NCBI RefSeq assembly: GCF_001679665.1
Contig: NZ_CP013244.1
Location: forward strand, 1,426,001 to 1,490,000
DNA: 64,000 nucleotides
Reading direction: 5' to 3'
Source of the DNA: Candidatus Viadribacter manganicus
Lineage (GTDB): Bacteria; Pseudomonadota; Alphaproteobacteria; Caulobacterales; Aquidulcibacteraceae
Shown: positions 1 to 9,584 of the stretch, one piece after another
Layout: each line of letters begins with the position of its first letter
How positions within the stretch are numbered: position 1 is the first letter of the stretch
The notes under the pieces: generated by a model
What the model was told of the DNA's origin: nothing
The model's input: the letters and a program-made list of their open reading frames with translations, nothing else
The model's database searches: none
Translations under genes and position numbers: made by a program

Positions 1-104
1 CATTGGTCATGGCCGCGCCCGCTCGCGCAGCGCCCGACGCATTGGCGCCAAGCGACCCCTATGGGCCCGCAGGTTTGATTGAAAAGATTGGTTTGAAAAT
101 GTGA
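1..104 (+). CDS. C-terminal end of an unidentified protein (cut by window edge)
   Basis: An open frame enters from the left edge and ends at a TGA at 102-104. The visible 33 residues are Ala/Pro-rich and end in LIEKIGLKM. There is too little sequence to identify a family. Composition is compatible with a real C-terminus, but the frame could also be open by chance in this high-GC sequence. Confidence 0.4.
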   Translation, partial: LVMAAPARAAPDALAPSDPYGPAGLIEKIGLKM

Positions 105-253
105 CCGTGCATCAATGGGACCCGATCTTCGGCGCATTCAACGAACGATCCAGCTGCCAGGGCAAATGCAAACCTCCGCCCCGTCATCTGCGGTCCAAAC
201 AAGGCTCAATCGGCGCTGGATGCGCCGGCCTCGGCCAGCCGCACCACGATCCT

Positions 254-517
254 TCACCCTGATTTTAATCGCGCCGACTTTGCACGCCACCTTGCTCTGC
301 GACAACGCGCATCGATGGCCTCGGCGAGGTCATCGTCCAGCGTTTCAGCAAGAGGAAAGCCCATCGCTTGCAAGAACACTTGTAAATGCCTTGCCTCAGC
401 GAACTCGCCGGTGTCGGCAAGACAAATGGCGATTTTGATCAGTGCCTCCAAGTCGTTGCGCACCGGCGCATCGTCAGGAAGTTCATAGATCTTGCGGATA
501 ATATTGCGGTCCAGCAT
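254..517 (-). CDS. small protein of the LA-[DE]-[TS]-G-x-[FY] family, 87 aa
   Basis: Small acidic, helical, cytosolic protein without signal peptide or membrane segment. Its central LADTGEFAEARHLQVFLQ is the same pattern seen in other small genes of this window (7776-7973, 20579-20779, 22785-22946, 29719-29850, 40352-40549), where a [LM]A-[DEQ]-[TS]-[GD]-x-[FY] core is followed by a helix. The C-terminal DLAEAIDARC resembles DLAANIDALC in 7776-7973. No function is known to me. The ATG at 517 gives the full family-like N-terminus. Confidence 0.65.
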   Translation of the reverse strand: MLDRNIIRKIYELPDDAPVRNDLEALIKIAICLADTGEFAEARHLQVFLQAMGFPLAETLDDDLAEAIDARCRRARWRAKSARLKSG

Positions 518-601
518 GGCCAGCTTGCTGCCACCAATCCGCTTTAACGCCTTTGCGTCACATCAAACTTGTGCGCGCCATTTTGGCGCGTCGCTTGGCT
601 T

Positions 602-1396
602 TCAGAGTGCGGCCTTCTTACCCGACGCTTTGTCTCCAACTGGCTTTGATCCCATGGCGCGGAAAACCCAGAGCGCCAAAAGCGCGAGCGCCAGCGCGCC
701 GAGCGCCAAGACAGCAAGGCCTGCCGCATCGGCGATGGACGAATGGCGCACGCTTTCGGCCGCACGCACTCCCAAAAGGCCCCAGATGATTGGCGCCAAA
801 TAAAAGGCGCTTCGTCCAAACACCGCGACGATGGCGGCGATGAATGTCGCCCCGCCAACCGCCGCATAGCCGATCATGGTCGCCTGATCAGAGGTGACGA
901 TCCGCTCGATCGTCAGCACCGTCACCAGATTGACGATCGATGCGATCGTAAGCCAGCCGGCGAGTAGATTGAGCGGCAGCGCCACCAACAGCTTGTCGCG
1001 AACGCTTCCTGCGCCCTTTGCTTGAACTATAGCCATCATCAGACCAAGAGCGGAGAGCGAAATGACGAGCACCGTCATCCAAGTCCAATTCAGCGCCGCC
1101 ATGAGGATCCAAAGACCGCAACCGGCTATGGCGATAGCCGAAGGCCAAGCATAGATCGCAACAATCGGCGAGGACCAGGCCACAGGCAAAGCTTGATAGA
1201 CGCCATAGCCAATCATGCCGAGATAAAGCAGACCCCAAATCGCAAAGGCATAGCCCGCCACGCGCAAGATATCGTCGCCTTGAAATGAGAAGGCCGCCGC
1301 AGACAATCCAAACTGATAGATCGCCTGCAAACTCGGCACTGCGATTGCGAAAATCACAGCCCCGACAATGAGCGCAGAACGTAAAACCTTAGCCAT
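602..1396 (-). CDS. seven-helix TspO-like (tryptophan-rich sensory type) membrane protein
   Basis: Integral inner-membrane protein of 264 aa with about seven hydrophobic segments and a short basic C-tail. It fits the long bacterial proteins annotated as tryptophan-rich sensory protein: segment 2 reads YAFAIWGLLYLGMIGYGVYQ, segment 4 is Trp-rich (LWILMAALNWTW), and LNLLAGWLTIASIVN matches the family pattern around the fifth helix. Ligand and role are unknown; a TspO-like tetrapyrrole or stress role is only an analogy. I chose the ATG at 1396 because AAGG lies about 9 nt upstream. In-frame ATGs at 1420 and 1486 would add an unlikely polar leader. Confidence 0.7.
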   Translation of the reverse strand: MAKVLRSALIVGAVIFAIAVPSLQAIYQFGLSAAAFSFQGDDILRVAGYAFAIWGLLYLGMIGYGVYQALPVAWSSPIVAIYAWPSAIAIAGCGLWILMAALNWTWMTVLVISLSALGLMMAIVQAKGAGSVRDKLLVALPLNLLAGWLTIASIVNLVTVLTIERIVTSDQATMIGYAAVGGATFIAAIVAVFGRSAFYLAPIIWGLLGVRAAESVRHSSIADAAGLAVLALGALALALLALWVFRAMGSKPVGDKASGKKAAL

Positions 1397-1569
1397 GAGG
1401 CGGCCCTTAAAATTGTTCATACGGCGAGAAAGCCAATTTGGCTCACGCTGGGCTCTAACGCAGATGAGCATACACCAGATCCGCACGGGCGCCTTACGTT
1501 ACGCCAGCATTGCCGCATGCGGGGTTGCATTTAGTGTAGCATCAAATCGCACTCTCCAAGGCCGGCCCC

Positions 1570-3309
1570 ATGAAGCGCTTTTGTTTACTTCTCGCCTTTG
1601 CGCTCAGCGCCTGCTTGGGCGTTGCAGAACCACAAGCCTCGCCTGACGATGCAGCGCGCGTCGTGCGTACAGTTTCGACCGGCGCACTTGCAGGGCGCGT
1701 TTTGGACGGCGTCCACATCTGGCGCGCCGTCCCGTTTGCGGCAGCGCCAGTGGGTCCCTTACGCTGGCGCGCTCCGCGCCCGCCAGCGCCATGGTCCGGC
1801 GTTCGCGATGCAAGCGGGCCTTCGCCTTGGTGTCCCCAGGTCTTGTCCGCACTCGACGGGGTAAGCCAATCGCGTTGGGGCGAGCTTGCAGGACAAGAAG
1901 ATTGCCTCTTTTTAGATATCTACGCGCCGGCAATGACCTCCGAGGTTGCGGCCCAAAGACGCCTTCCGGTGATGATGTGGATCCATGGCGGGTCAAACGT
2001 TTGGGGGCGCGCTGAACAATACGACGCCTCCGAACTTGCGCGACGGCACAACCTCATCGTCGTGGTGGTGCAATATCGGTTGGGTCCGCTCGGCTGGTTC
2101 GCACACTCCGCATTGCGCGAAGGCGGTGAACGCCCAGACGACGCATCGCCCAACTTTGGAACACTCGACAACATCCGCGCGCTGGAATGGATTCGAGATG
2201 AAATTTCGGTCTTTGGCGGCGACCCAAACCTTGTCACCATCTTCGGCGAGAGCGCCGGTGGCCAAAACGTCGCCGCCCTGCTGGCAAGCCCTCGCGCGAG
2301 CGGACTCTTTCATCGCGCAATCGTGCAATCAGGCTCGTTCAAGACCACGGCGCTAACCGAAGCAGAGGGCCTAGGCGAAAACCGACGCCCAGATTCTGCA
2401 ATCGCGGTCGCAGCGCGCATGCTTGCAAACACCACCGTCACCGGCCAAGCGCTTCGTGACCTTCCTCTGGATGCAATCTTCGCCGCCTACGATACATCGC
2501 GCGGCGCATTTGATCCTCCACGAGTAATCGCCGACGGTGTCGTCCTCCCCGCAGCCGGCATTGAAGCTGCGATTAAAGATGGCGATAGCTATAACAATGT
2601 GCCCGTCATGCTCGGGACCAATCGCGATGAAACCAAGCTCTTCAATGCGCTCAATCCAGAATTGACGCGCCGGGTGCTTTGGCTCTTCCCGCAAGCGCGC
2701 GACCCGGTTTTCTATGATGCAGTCTCAAGCTATCAGAGCCGTATGTGGCGCGCCGCGGCGGTAGATGCGCCGGCAAGTTCGATGTCGCAGGCGGGCAATG
2801 GGGCCGTCTACACCTATCGGTTCGACTGGGATGATCAGGGCGCCATTCTGTTCACCGATCTAGGGCGCCTTCTAGGCGCTGCGCACTCCATGGAAATTCC
2901 ATTCGTGTTCGGCCATTTCAAATTGCTGGGCGCCTTTGATCGGTTCGCCTTCACAAACGCCAACGAAGATGAACGGGTCGCACTCTCAGATGCAATGATG
3001 AGTTATTGGGTGGAGTTTGCACGAACCGGCGCACCCGGCCGCGGCGTCAATGGCGATTTGCCGACATGGACGGGCGCCCGATCAGCGAGCGGCCCCGCCA
3101 CCATGATCCTTGATGCGGCCTCAGACGGCGGCGTGCGTATCAGCGACGATATTGAGAGCGCAGATCAGATTGCGCGAGACATTTTCAATGATCGCCGCTT
3201 GGAGACCAATGAAGAACAATGCCAAGTCTTTAACGCGACCGAGCGCTGGAATCCTGAACTGACCGGATTAGACGGCGCCCGCTGCGCAACGCCGGATCCA
3301 TCGCAATGA
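1570..3309 (+). CDS. secreted type-B carboxylesterase (alpha/beta hydrolase), likely lipoprotein
   Basis: 579-aa carboxylesterase/lipase type B, the para-nitrobenzyl esterase fold. It starts with a hydrophobic signal ending in LSAC, a lipobox-like site, so it is probably lipid-anchored outside the cytoplasm. Family motifs appear in order: EDCLFLDIY near residue 115, the oxyanion stretch MMWIHGGSN, the nucleophile elbow GESAGG with Ser228, Glu354 in NRDETKLF, and His439 in AAHSMEIPFVFG. The triad is therefore complete. Length is in the usual 500-600 aa range. It hydrolyses carboxylic esters; the natural substrate cannot be told. It stands alone, divergent from the TspO-like gene. Confidence 0.9.
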   Translation: MKRFCLLLAFALSACLGVAEPQASPDDAARVVRTVSTGALAGRVLDGVHIWRAVPFAAAPVGPLRWRAPRPPAPWSGVRDASGPSPWCPQVLSALDGVSQSRWGELAGQEDCLFLDIYAPAMTSEVAAQRRLPVMMWIHGGSNVWGRAEQYDASELARRHNLIVVVVQYRLGPLGWFAHSALREGGERPDDASPNFGTLDNIRALEWIRDEISVFGGDPNLVTIFGESAGGQNVAALLASPRASGLFHRAIVQSGSFKTTALTEAEGLGENRRPDSAIAVAARMLANTTVTGQALRDLPLDAIFAAYDTSRGAFDPPRVIADGVVLPAAGIEAAIKDGDSYNNVPVMLGTNRDETKLFNALNPELTRRVLWLFPQARDPVFYDAVSSYQSRMWRAAAVDAPASSMSQAGNGAVYTYRFDWDDQGAILFTDLGRLLGAAHSMEIPFVFGHFKLLGAFDRFAFTNANEDERVALSDAMMSYWVEFARTGAPGRGVNGDLPTWTGARSASGPATMILDAASDGGVRISDDIESADQIARDIFNDRRLETNEEQCQVFNATERWNPELTGLDGARCATPDPSQ

Positions 3310-3374
3310 TCCGTTCAATTGCCCAGCGCCTCGAATTTTTGAACGCTAAAAGAGCACACGGGACCTGCGCCCAA

Positions 3375-3521
3375 TCACTGATCGCATGAACTCCACTTCG
3401 CTGGACGCTCATCTTGCGATCGCGTGTTGTGTCGGATCTGAAGGCCGACAAACAAAAGCGACGCCAGCACCGCGATAGAGCTTATGATCTGGCTCACATA
3501 AGATGCTTGCTCAAGTGACAT
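3375..3521 (-). pseudogene. truncated small membrane protein of the VGLQIRxNTR family
   Basis: The frame starting with ATG at 3521 encodes MSLEQASYVSQIISSIAVLA followed by a hydrophobic segment and VGLQIRHNTRSQ. This is the characteristic N-terminus (membrane helix plus GLQIR-x-NTR) of a roughly 200-aa uncharacterised alphaproteobacterial family. Here the frame ends after 48 aa, so about three quarters of the normal protein is missing. I read it as a gene remnant, not a small gene. Confidence 0.55.
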
Positions 3522-3625
3522 GCGCCCTCCTCTGGCAGGGCGAGCCACGAGTGCACCATGGCAACGCAACAGAGCAGCTCCAATCCTGCGATTGATCACA
3601 TCCGGGCTCGGCGCAAATCGCCGAT

Positions 3626-4174
3626 TCAAGACATTGGCGAAGTCAGACGTTGGCGGCTCCTCACCCACTCCTCGCTTGTCTGCGACCACTCGTCATTGAG
3701 AACGTCTTCAAACGGCGCCGGCAACTTGATCGGTCCCAAATTGTTCGAACCTAGCTTTTGCGCGAGCTTTCGCGACGCAATGTTGGCTGGCCTGATCGTG
3801 TGGATGACGCGCTTTTCGCCAAGTTCTGAGAAGGCAAAATCCATCGCCGCAATGGCGCCCTCCACGGCAAGGCCTTTGCCCTGAAATTCGGGTAAGAGCA
3901 TCCAGCCAATCTCAACGGCCGGCCATCCGAACGGCTTTGATGGGCCAAAGCGACCGACGAAGCGGCCGCTGGATTTTTCAATAGCGCAGAGCGACCCCCA
4001 ACCCATGAGCGACCAATGGCCGGCGATTGAAAGCAACTGGCCCCAGCTCTCGCGTTGATCCTGCACGGCGCCCGTATTTGCCTTGACGCTCTCGTCCGCC
4101 TCCATCAGCGCCCAAGCTTCGAAATCATCCTTGATGGGCGGGCGCAAGATAAGGCGAGAGGTCTGAATTTGCAT
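3626..4174 (-). CDS. GNAT family N-acetyltransferase (RimJ/RimL-like)
   Basis: 182-aa cytosolic acetyltransferase using acetyl-CoA. It opens with the RimJ/RimL signature TSRLILRPPIKDDFEAW, has the central beta-bulge region VEIGWMLLPEFQGKGLAVEG, where QGKGLA is the acetyl-CoA pyrophosphate-binding loop, and the later IRPANIASRKLAQKLG, typical of this subfamily. Length is normal. Targets in this group range from ribosomal proteins to small amines, so the substrate is open. Translation starts at the ATG at 4174; it lies tail to tail with the fragment at 3375-3521. Confidence 0.88.
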   Translation of the reverse strand: MQIQTSRLILRPPIKDDFEAWALMEADESVKANTGAVQDQRESWGQLLSIAGHWSLMGWGSLCAIEKSSGRFVGRFGPSKPFGWPAVEIGWMLLPEFQGKGLAVEGAIAAMDFAFSELGEKRVIHTIRPANIASRKLAQKLGSNNLGPIKLPAPFEDVLNDEWSQTSEEWVRSRQRLTSPMS

Positions 4175-4417
4175 CGCAAAGGCCTAGCGAAATAAATCGC
4201 TCACGCAATGGCGCAGCAATCCCTTGCTTTGAAGAGAAATTCTCGTCGATTGCGGTCAGGCGCCGAAACCGCATACGCGCAAAACCCGACAATTAGCCAG
4301 TCTGCGACCGTGGAGGTATGAGACCCTTGCGCTTGTCGACCGCCAACGCCATGCACAAGGTTCTACCGGGGCGCCGAAATGTGGACCCCATCACTCTTTG
4401 GCTGCAAAGGATCAAGT

Positions 4418-5137
4418 TTGAGCCCTCGCATTTCAATAGTGATCGCCGTTCTTGACGAGGCCGAGAACGTGGCGTCGGTCGCTGCTGAGATTATCAGTGC
4501 GTTCGAAAACAGCGGCTCGTTTGAGATCGTTTTCGTCGACGATGGCTCCTCGGACGATACCGTCTCACGCATTCGCACGCTCCCGAAGGATCTGGTCCGG
4601 CTTGTTCGCCACGAAAAACGCTGCGGAAAGTCTCAGGCGGTCAGAAGCGGCGTAGCCGCCGCGCACGGCGAATGGATCGGCACGATGGACGGCGACGGTC
4701 AAGACGATCCGGTCGACATCGCCAAGATGCTGAGCCTGGCGTTGGCCGCCGGCGGCTCGCCCTTAGTGGCCGGCGTGAGGGCAAAGCGCAACGACCCTTG
4801 GCCGCGCCTGGTGGCGACCAAAATTGGCAATGGCATCCGCCAAGCGCTCCTGAATGATGGCTGTCCCGACACGGCGTGCGGTTTGAAGGTGTTCAAGCGT
4901 GAGGCCTTCCTGCAGCTTCCTGTCTTCGAAGGAATGCATCGCTTTTTGCCCGCGCTATTCCGCTCCTACGGACATGACCTAGTGCTTCATGAAGTCAACC
5001 ACCGCCCTCGGGCAGCGGGCCATTCGAAATACACGAACTGGGGCCGGGCTCTAGTGGGCGTTGGTGATCTCGCCGGCGTCATGTGGCTGCGCTCACGCAC
5101 GCGCGCGCCTCGATTTGTCGAACCACCGTCAGCATGA
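4418..5137 (+). CDS. glycosyltransferase family 2 (dolichol/undecaprenyl-phosphate type)
   Basis: About 239-aa inverting GT-A glycosyltransferase with no membrane segment. Visible motifs are ISIVIAVLDEAENV (nucleotide-sugar strand 1), VDDGSSDDT, and DGDGQDD, which contains the metal-binding DxD. The fold matches DPM1/ArnC-like enzymes that move a sugar to a polyprenyl phosphate. It overlaps the next gene by 4 bases, and that gene is a GT39-type membrane transferase, so this enzyme probably makes the lipid-linked sugar the partner uses. I prefer the TTG at 4418, with AAAGGA six bases upstream; the ATG at 4379 is the alternative and would add 13 residues. Confidence 0.85.
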   Translation: MSPRISIVIAVLDEAENVASVAAEIISAFENSGSFEIVFVDDGSSDDTVSRIRTLPKDLVRLVRHEKRCGKSQAVRSGVAAAHGEWIGTMDGDGQDDPVDIAKMLSLALAAGGSPLVAGVRAKRNDPWPRLVATKIGNGIRQALLNDGCPDTACGLKVFKREAFLQLPVFEGMHRFLPALFRSYGHDLVLHEVNHRPRAAGHSKYTNWGRALVGVGDLAGVMWLRSRTRAPRFVEPPSA

Positions 5138-6810
5138 GCGTGCTTATAAACCAGATCAAGAACGCAGTGTCGTCGAAGCGCGGCATGGCGTTGTTACTTC
5201 TCGTGCTGGCATTAACCATGCTTTTGCCGGGTCAAGCCAGCATCCCGCCAATTGATCGCGACGAGCCACGGTTCGCACAAGCCAGCCGTCAGATGATCGA
5301 GAGCGGCGACTTCGTCGAGGTCAGGTATCAAGACACGCCGCGCAACTTACAGCCAGCCGGCATCTACTGGCTGCAGGTGGCGGCCGTCTCCGTATTTGGC
5401 GATGTCGACGCGCGCGAGATTTGGCCCCACCGAATGCCATCCTGGCTTTCAGCGATCGGCGTTGTGTTTGTAACGTGGTGGCTCGGCGCTCTCTTGTTTG
5501 GCCCCCTCACCGGGAGATTCGCCGCAGCGCTGATCGCATCTTGTGTCTTGCTGGGCATTGAAGCGCACATCGCGAAAATTGATGCGACCTTGTGTTTTGC
5601 CGTGCTTTTGGCCGAGGCAAGTCTGGCGAAGATATATCTGTCGCGTGACTCGCAGGAGCGTACGAGCAGGTGGGCCGCTCTGTTCTGGATAGCGCTTGGC
5701 GTTGGCATCCTGCTCAAGGGGCCCATTCCATTGATGATCGTCGGCGGAACAATTCTCGCCTTGATCATCATCGAACGGCGCACCGCTTGGCTGGGCAAAC
5801 TCAAGCCAATCTGGGGCGCGCCGCTGATGCTTGCGATAGCCGCGCCTTGGTACGTAGCCATCGGTATCTCAACACACGGAGATTTCTTTCGAACCGCGGT
5901 TGGGTACAGCGTTCTCGGCAAATTAACCCAAGCCCACCAATCGCACGGCGGCTTTCCAGGATATCACTTGGCGCTGTGGCCGGTTTTGTTTTGGCCCGGC
6001 AGTCTGTTCGCAATCTTGTCAGCGCCCTTTGTTTGGCTGGAACGCAAATCCGCCGGGGTGCGGTTTTGTCTGGCGTGGATCGTACCTGCCTGGCTTGTCT
6101 TCGAATTTTCCGGAACGAAGTTGCCTCACTATACGCTGCCGCTTCTTCCGGCGTTCGCGATACTGGCCGCGGCCGGATTGGTTCACGCAGACCGCCTACG
6201 CTTCTTCGCCCGCCCATGGCTCTTCGCCATCGCGACTTTGATCTGGCTCCTCGCCGGGGCGGCCATCACGATCGGACCTTTGGCTTTGGCATTCCATTTC
6301 CAGGGTTCGGTCACGCCCTATTGTGTCGCACTGGCGAGCGCGGCGATTGTCTCAGCGCTCGCAGCCTTATGGCTCGTGGCCAAGGGACGTTTGCGCGCAG
6401 CTCTCGTGGCGGCGGTGGCAAGCGCCGCGATCGTCTCGGTCAACAATTACGGAATAGTCGTTCCGAGCCTCGACCGGGCGTTCATATCTTCGCGTCTTGT
6501 GTCAGCGCTCAACCAAGCCCAACGCTGTGACAACACCAGCGTTGTCAGTTTTTCCTATCGCGAGCCAAGCCTCGTCTTCTTATACGAGCGCGGGCAGATT
6601 TTTTATCCTGACACACTTGATGAAGCCGCCCAGAACGCCTTTGAAGACCCCACCTGCACGCTCATTCTGGCGGACGTTGGCGACGGGGAATTCCTGAATG
6701 TTGTGACGCAAGCAGGCGGGGCGATTGAACCCGTAGCTGAAGTTGCAGGATCAAATTACAGCACCGGCGAAGAGGTCGTCCTCACGATCTACAGGCTGGA
6801 CGCGGATTAA
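5134..6810 (+). CDS. GT39/ArnT-like membrane glycosyltransferase
   Basis: 558-aa polytopic protein of the PMT/ArnT superfamily, which transfers sugars from polyprenyl-phosphate donors to targets on the periplasmic side. The first helix is followed by IDRDEPRFAQASRQM, the family's conserved acidic DE-x-R motif in the first periplasmic loop, and by Q-x-GIYWLQ. About ten further hydrophobic segments follow, then a soluble C-terminal domain. The ATG at 5134 overlaps the stop of the GT2 gene (ATGA), showing translational coupling. An upstream in-frame ATG at 5083 lies inside the GT2 gene and is not preferred. Target (lipid A, other lipid or protein) is unknown. Confidence 0.87.
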   Translation: MSVLINQIKNAVSSKRGMALLLLVLALTMLLPGQASIPPIDRDEPRFAQASRQMIESGDFVEVRYQDTPRNLQPAGIYWLQVAAVSVFGDVDAREIWPHRMPSWLSAIGVVFVTWWLGALLFGPLTGRFAAALIASCVLLGIEAHIAKIDATLCFAVLLAEASLAKIYLSRDSQERTSRWAALFWIALGVGILLKGPIPLMIVGGTILALIIIERRTAWLGKLKPIWGAPLMLAIAAPWYVAIGISTHGDFFRTAVGYSVLGKLTQAHQSHGGFPGYHLALWPVLFWPGSLFAILSAPFVWLERKSAGVRFCLAWIVPAWLVFEFSGTKLPHYTLPLLPAFAILAAAGLVHADRLRFFARPWLFAIATLIWLLAGAAITIGPLALAFHFQGSVTPYCVALASAAIVSALAALWLVAKGRLRAALVAAVASAAIVSVNNYGIVVPSLDRAFISSRLVSALNQAQRCDNTSVVSFSYREPSLVFLYERGQIFYPDTLDEAAQNAFEDPTCTLILADVGDGEFLNVVTQAGGAIEPVAEVAGSNYSTGEEVVLTIYRLDAD

Positions 6811-6932
6811 TAGCTTGCGCGCCAGCAACCAAAACTATCGGCACGCCAATGCCGTCGTGTATACATTTCAGCGATCGGTGATGAGGGTGTGGTTCTGGCG
6901 CCGCGTCAAGCGCCCAATCTCGAAGTAGCGGT

Positions 6933-7631
6933 GTGCGTTTGCTCGGCTTCGTAAATAACATCGATAAGCGCCGCTTGCGCATGGTCGCGATTGCGGCCGC
7001 CATTATCATCACTCTGATCTTTGTGCTCGTGATCGGGCGCCTCTACTTCGCCGACGATCTGATGACGTTCGTCAACACTACGTTGGGTGAAGCGCGACGC
7101 ACACCGTTCGCGGTCCCGGTCACAATCGCGGTTTTTTCGCTTATGTCCTACGTCGGCGCGCCGCAAATCCTACTGATCGGCGCCTGCGTGATTGCGTTCG
7201 GACCGGTGCAGGGGTTTTGGCTGTCTTGGATAGCGACCATTGTCTCCGGCGCCCTCAACTATGCGGCCGGACGTCTGACGAGGGCCGCGGCGCAAAAGCA
7301 CTCAGGGCCAAACGGGCGCCTTACGAGCTTCATAGGCAGGAACGGCTTTCTAGCGAGCCTTGTCGTTCGCCTCGTGCCCTCTGCACCATTCGTTGTCGTC
7401 AACATGGCGTTCGGGGCAGCACGCGTCGGCTTCGCGGCCTTCCTTGGCGGACTAGCTATTGGTGTCTTGCCCAAGACAGCGTTGATCGCCTTTGCTGGCG
7501 AAAGTGTCATCAATGCACTCAAGGGTGATCTCGCCTCCGCAGCGTTCATGGCTGTTGCGGCTATCGTGGGTTGGCTCATTGTGATGGCGCTCGTGCGCCG
7601 CTTCATCCGCCAGCGCCAAGACGCTGCTTAG
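6933..7631 (+). CDS. TVP38/TMEM64 (SNARE-associated/DedA-like) membrane protein
   Basis: 232-aa inner-membrane protein with a basic N-terminus and about six hydrophobic stretches. The segment SFIGRNGFLASLVVRLVPSA followed by VVNMAFGAARV is the core pattern of the VTT domain; these proteins include lipid scramblases and undecaprenyl-phosphate carrier recyclers. Position 122 bp behind the GT39 gene suggests one operon and a role in lipid-carrier or membrane handling for glycosylation, which is inference. It starts with GTG at 6933; an ATG at 6981 is possible. Confidence 0.85.
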   Translation: MRLLGFVNNIDKRRLRMVAIAAAIIITLIFVLVIGRLYFADDLMTFVNTTLGEARRTPFAVPVTIAVFSLMSYVGAPQILLIGACVIAFGPVQGFWLSWIATIVSGALNYAAGRLTRAAAQKHSGPNGRLTSFIGRNGFLASLVVRLVPSAPFVVVNMAFGAARVGFAAFLGGLAIGVLPKTALIAFAGESVINALKGDLASAAFMAVAAIVGWLIVMALVRRFIRQRQDAA

Positions 7632-7775
7632 CACTCGTCGCGACGGCGTATTGTCTCCCAACACGGCGCCGCCACGTCAAAGAACGACGCGCCCGAAACT
7701 CGCGCACACGCGAACAAATTTGGCGATGTTTGATCACACGCAATGCGCTGAAGCGAACTGGCCGTTGGGTTCCAG

Positions 7776-7973
7776 ATGATGCGAACAAGACCAAAGACCC
7801 AAGCCGAGTTTGTCGCTCTGGCTCGCGCGATGGCTCAAAGCGATTCATTCAAGAACGCTGAGCAAATCTATTGTGCCCTATTGGTTTGGCCAGACGAAGT
7901 TGACCAGTGGTGGAACCAGGACCTTGCAGCAAACATCGATGCCCTCTGCCACGGCAATGCATCGAAGCGATGA
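7776..7973 (+). CDS. small protein related to the LADTG-type family, 65 aa
   Basis: Small soluble protein. ALARAMAQSDSFKNAEQIY aligns with ICLADTGEFAEARHL of 254-517, and the C-terminal NQDLAANIDALC aligns with DDDLAEAIDARC. The G of the family core is replaced by D, so it is a divergent member. It starts with two ATGs (7776 and 7779). No function can be assigned. Confidence 0.55.
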   Translation: MMRTRPKTQAEFVALARAMAQSDSFKNAEQIYCALLVWPDEVDQWWNQDLAANIDALCHGNASKR

Positions 7974-8146
7974 CTGAGATTGCGATAACAACTTAGACAG
8001 AGATCTCTTCCACTGACCCTCAAGAACTCCACACTGTCACACTTCTCATCGCCGAAACGCAACATTGCGACATCTTCGCCAGCTTGATCGAACGCAAACG
8101 TTCGAGTTCTGCGCGCCACATCCTGGGCTCCGCAGGAGACTTGGTT

Positions 8147-8311
8147 ATGGCCCGATACCAAACTGCCGCTACCCCGCCGCAGCATGAAGAAACACCACCC
8201 CAGCGAACGCTAGGCGTCACCCAGGTGGACTGGCTGGTTGTCGCGCCTGTCATCGGCTTGTGGGCAGGCGTGCTAACCCTCCTGGCCATCGGGTCTATCG
8301 CGCAGATTTAG
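8147..8311 (+). CDS. small single-helix membrane protein, 54 aa
   Basis: Short protein with a polar, Pro/Gln/Thr-rich N-terminal 30 residues and one C-terminal hydrophobic helix (WLVVAPVIGLWAGVLTLLAI). It is probably tail-anchored in the inner membrane. CAGGAG sits just upstream of the ATG at 8147, which decides this start against the in-frame ATG at 8084. Unknown function. Confidence 0.55.
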   Translation: MARYQTAATPPQHEETPPQRTLGVTQVDWLVVAPVIGLWAGVLTLLAIGSIAQI

Positions 8312-8564
8312 ACTGGCTCACGCGCTCCACAGCATCCGCATGGGTGGTCGACCCTTGCGATCCCACTTGGCCGAAGGCGGTCGATTGGTCACGATCGCCG
8401 TATGTGGACGCTGACGAGAGAAGAGCCTCGCCAAAATCCACCGCGCCGTTCACGGTCCCGCCCGCGCCAAGCGCCCTGGTAGAACTCGTCTTCGCCGCCG
8501 ATCTTCAAATGAGCCGCCTTTCCGGCCCGCTCGAAGCCGGCTGAAATACTCTCGCCGCGCTGGC

Positions 8565-9320
8565 TTATCGCGCGGCCAAGGCAGCCCCGACCTCGAACAC
8601 GACGGAAACCTCAGCTGTGTAGAGTAAGGGCTCGGGCGCGATTGTCGGGGGCATGACCGCCTGCTCGGCGGACGGGGCGTTGCGCGCCGCAAACACCGCG
8701 CGATTGCCGCTCTGAGCAATCATGTTGTTTGCACCTTCTTCCACTAACAGCAGTCGCCCGAGGCGATGTCCGGCCCCCTCTGAATAGACGCGCGCTTTGT
8801 CGACGGCGTCAGTGATGGCTGCTTCGCGTGCAGTGCGCCGCGCGCGAGCGGTGTCACGAAGAGAAAACACAACGTCGTTGAACGCATCCGGTTCCGAGTT
8901 AACTGCAACTTCTACGGCCCGCCCCAAAAACGCCAGATCGCGCACGAGTATCGTCACACCGGCGCTCGCTTCGTATCCATTGATACGATCGGGACGACGA
9001 TCACCTCCTTCGCGCATCACCGGCGTCACCGAAACATCGGTGCGCTCGACCGTTACATTCTGTGGATCGATGGCGCGGACCGCAGTATCGAGAGCCCGTG
9101 TGCGCGCGGAAACCTCGTTGGTTGCCTCAGCAGCCGTACGCCCAGGTGCATAGTACGACAGACGAATGCGCGCTTCATCCGGAGGCAGATAGACTTCCGC
9201 GCGACCCGCCACCCGAACGACCGCTGGATCGTAGGGTCGCAAAGGCTCCATGACCTGCGCCGACGCTGGCGTGGCGATCAAAACAATCAAAGCGCCGAGG
9301 CTGGCGATCCAGGATCTCAT
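8565..9320 (-). CDS. SIMPL domain (DUF541) periplasmic protein
   Basis: 251-aa exported protein. A Sec signal peptide with ASAQ cleavage region (residues 1-22) precedes a full SIMPL domain: VRVAGRAEVYLPPDEARI at the start, the middle repeat with a Val/Ile-rich strand pattern and FSLRDTARARRTAREAAITD, ending in SVVFEV. SIMPL/DUF541 proteins (for example the E. coli YggE group) form oligomeric periplasmic or membrane-associated assemblies, some linked to oxidative stress. The ATG at 9320 is preceded by GGGGAAATTG and starts at the signal peptide. Confidence 0.85.
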   Translation of the reverse strand: MRSWIASLGALIVLIATPASAQVMEPLRPYDPAVVRVAGRAEVYLPPDEARIRLSYYAPGRTAAEATNEVSARTRALDTAVRAIDPQNVTVERTDVSVTPVMREGGDRRPDRINGYEASAGVTILVRDLAFLGRAVEVAVNSEPDAFNDVVFSLRDTARARRTAREAAITDAVDKARVYSEGAGHRLGRLLLVEEGANNMIAQSGNRAVFAARNAPSAEQAVMPPTIAPEPLLYTAEVSVVFEVGAALAAR

Positions 9321-9584
9321 CAATTTCCCCAATGCAATTGTCCGCCCATAGTCAGCGGGCTTGCGGCAAATTCGTGATGAGCCGCTCACCTTTTAGGGGT
9401 CACAGGCGCGCCAAGGGCTAAGTCAATCCAACCCCCGTCACCCGCGCTACTACTTTACCCTCCAAAATCTCTGGATGGGTGCAGCAGAGGACGTACAACG
9501 CACCGAAGCGGCGTAAAGCCCATCCACTCGCCCACAAACCTGCTCCGCAATGGGCTAGCGTGCGCCCCTCCCCCCAACGCTCTT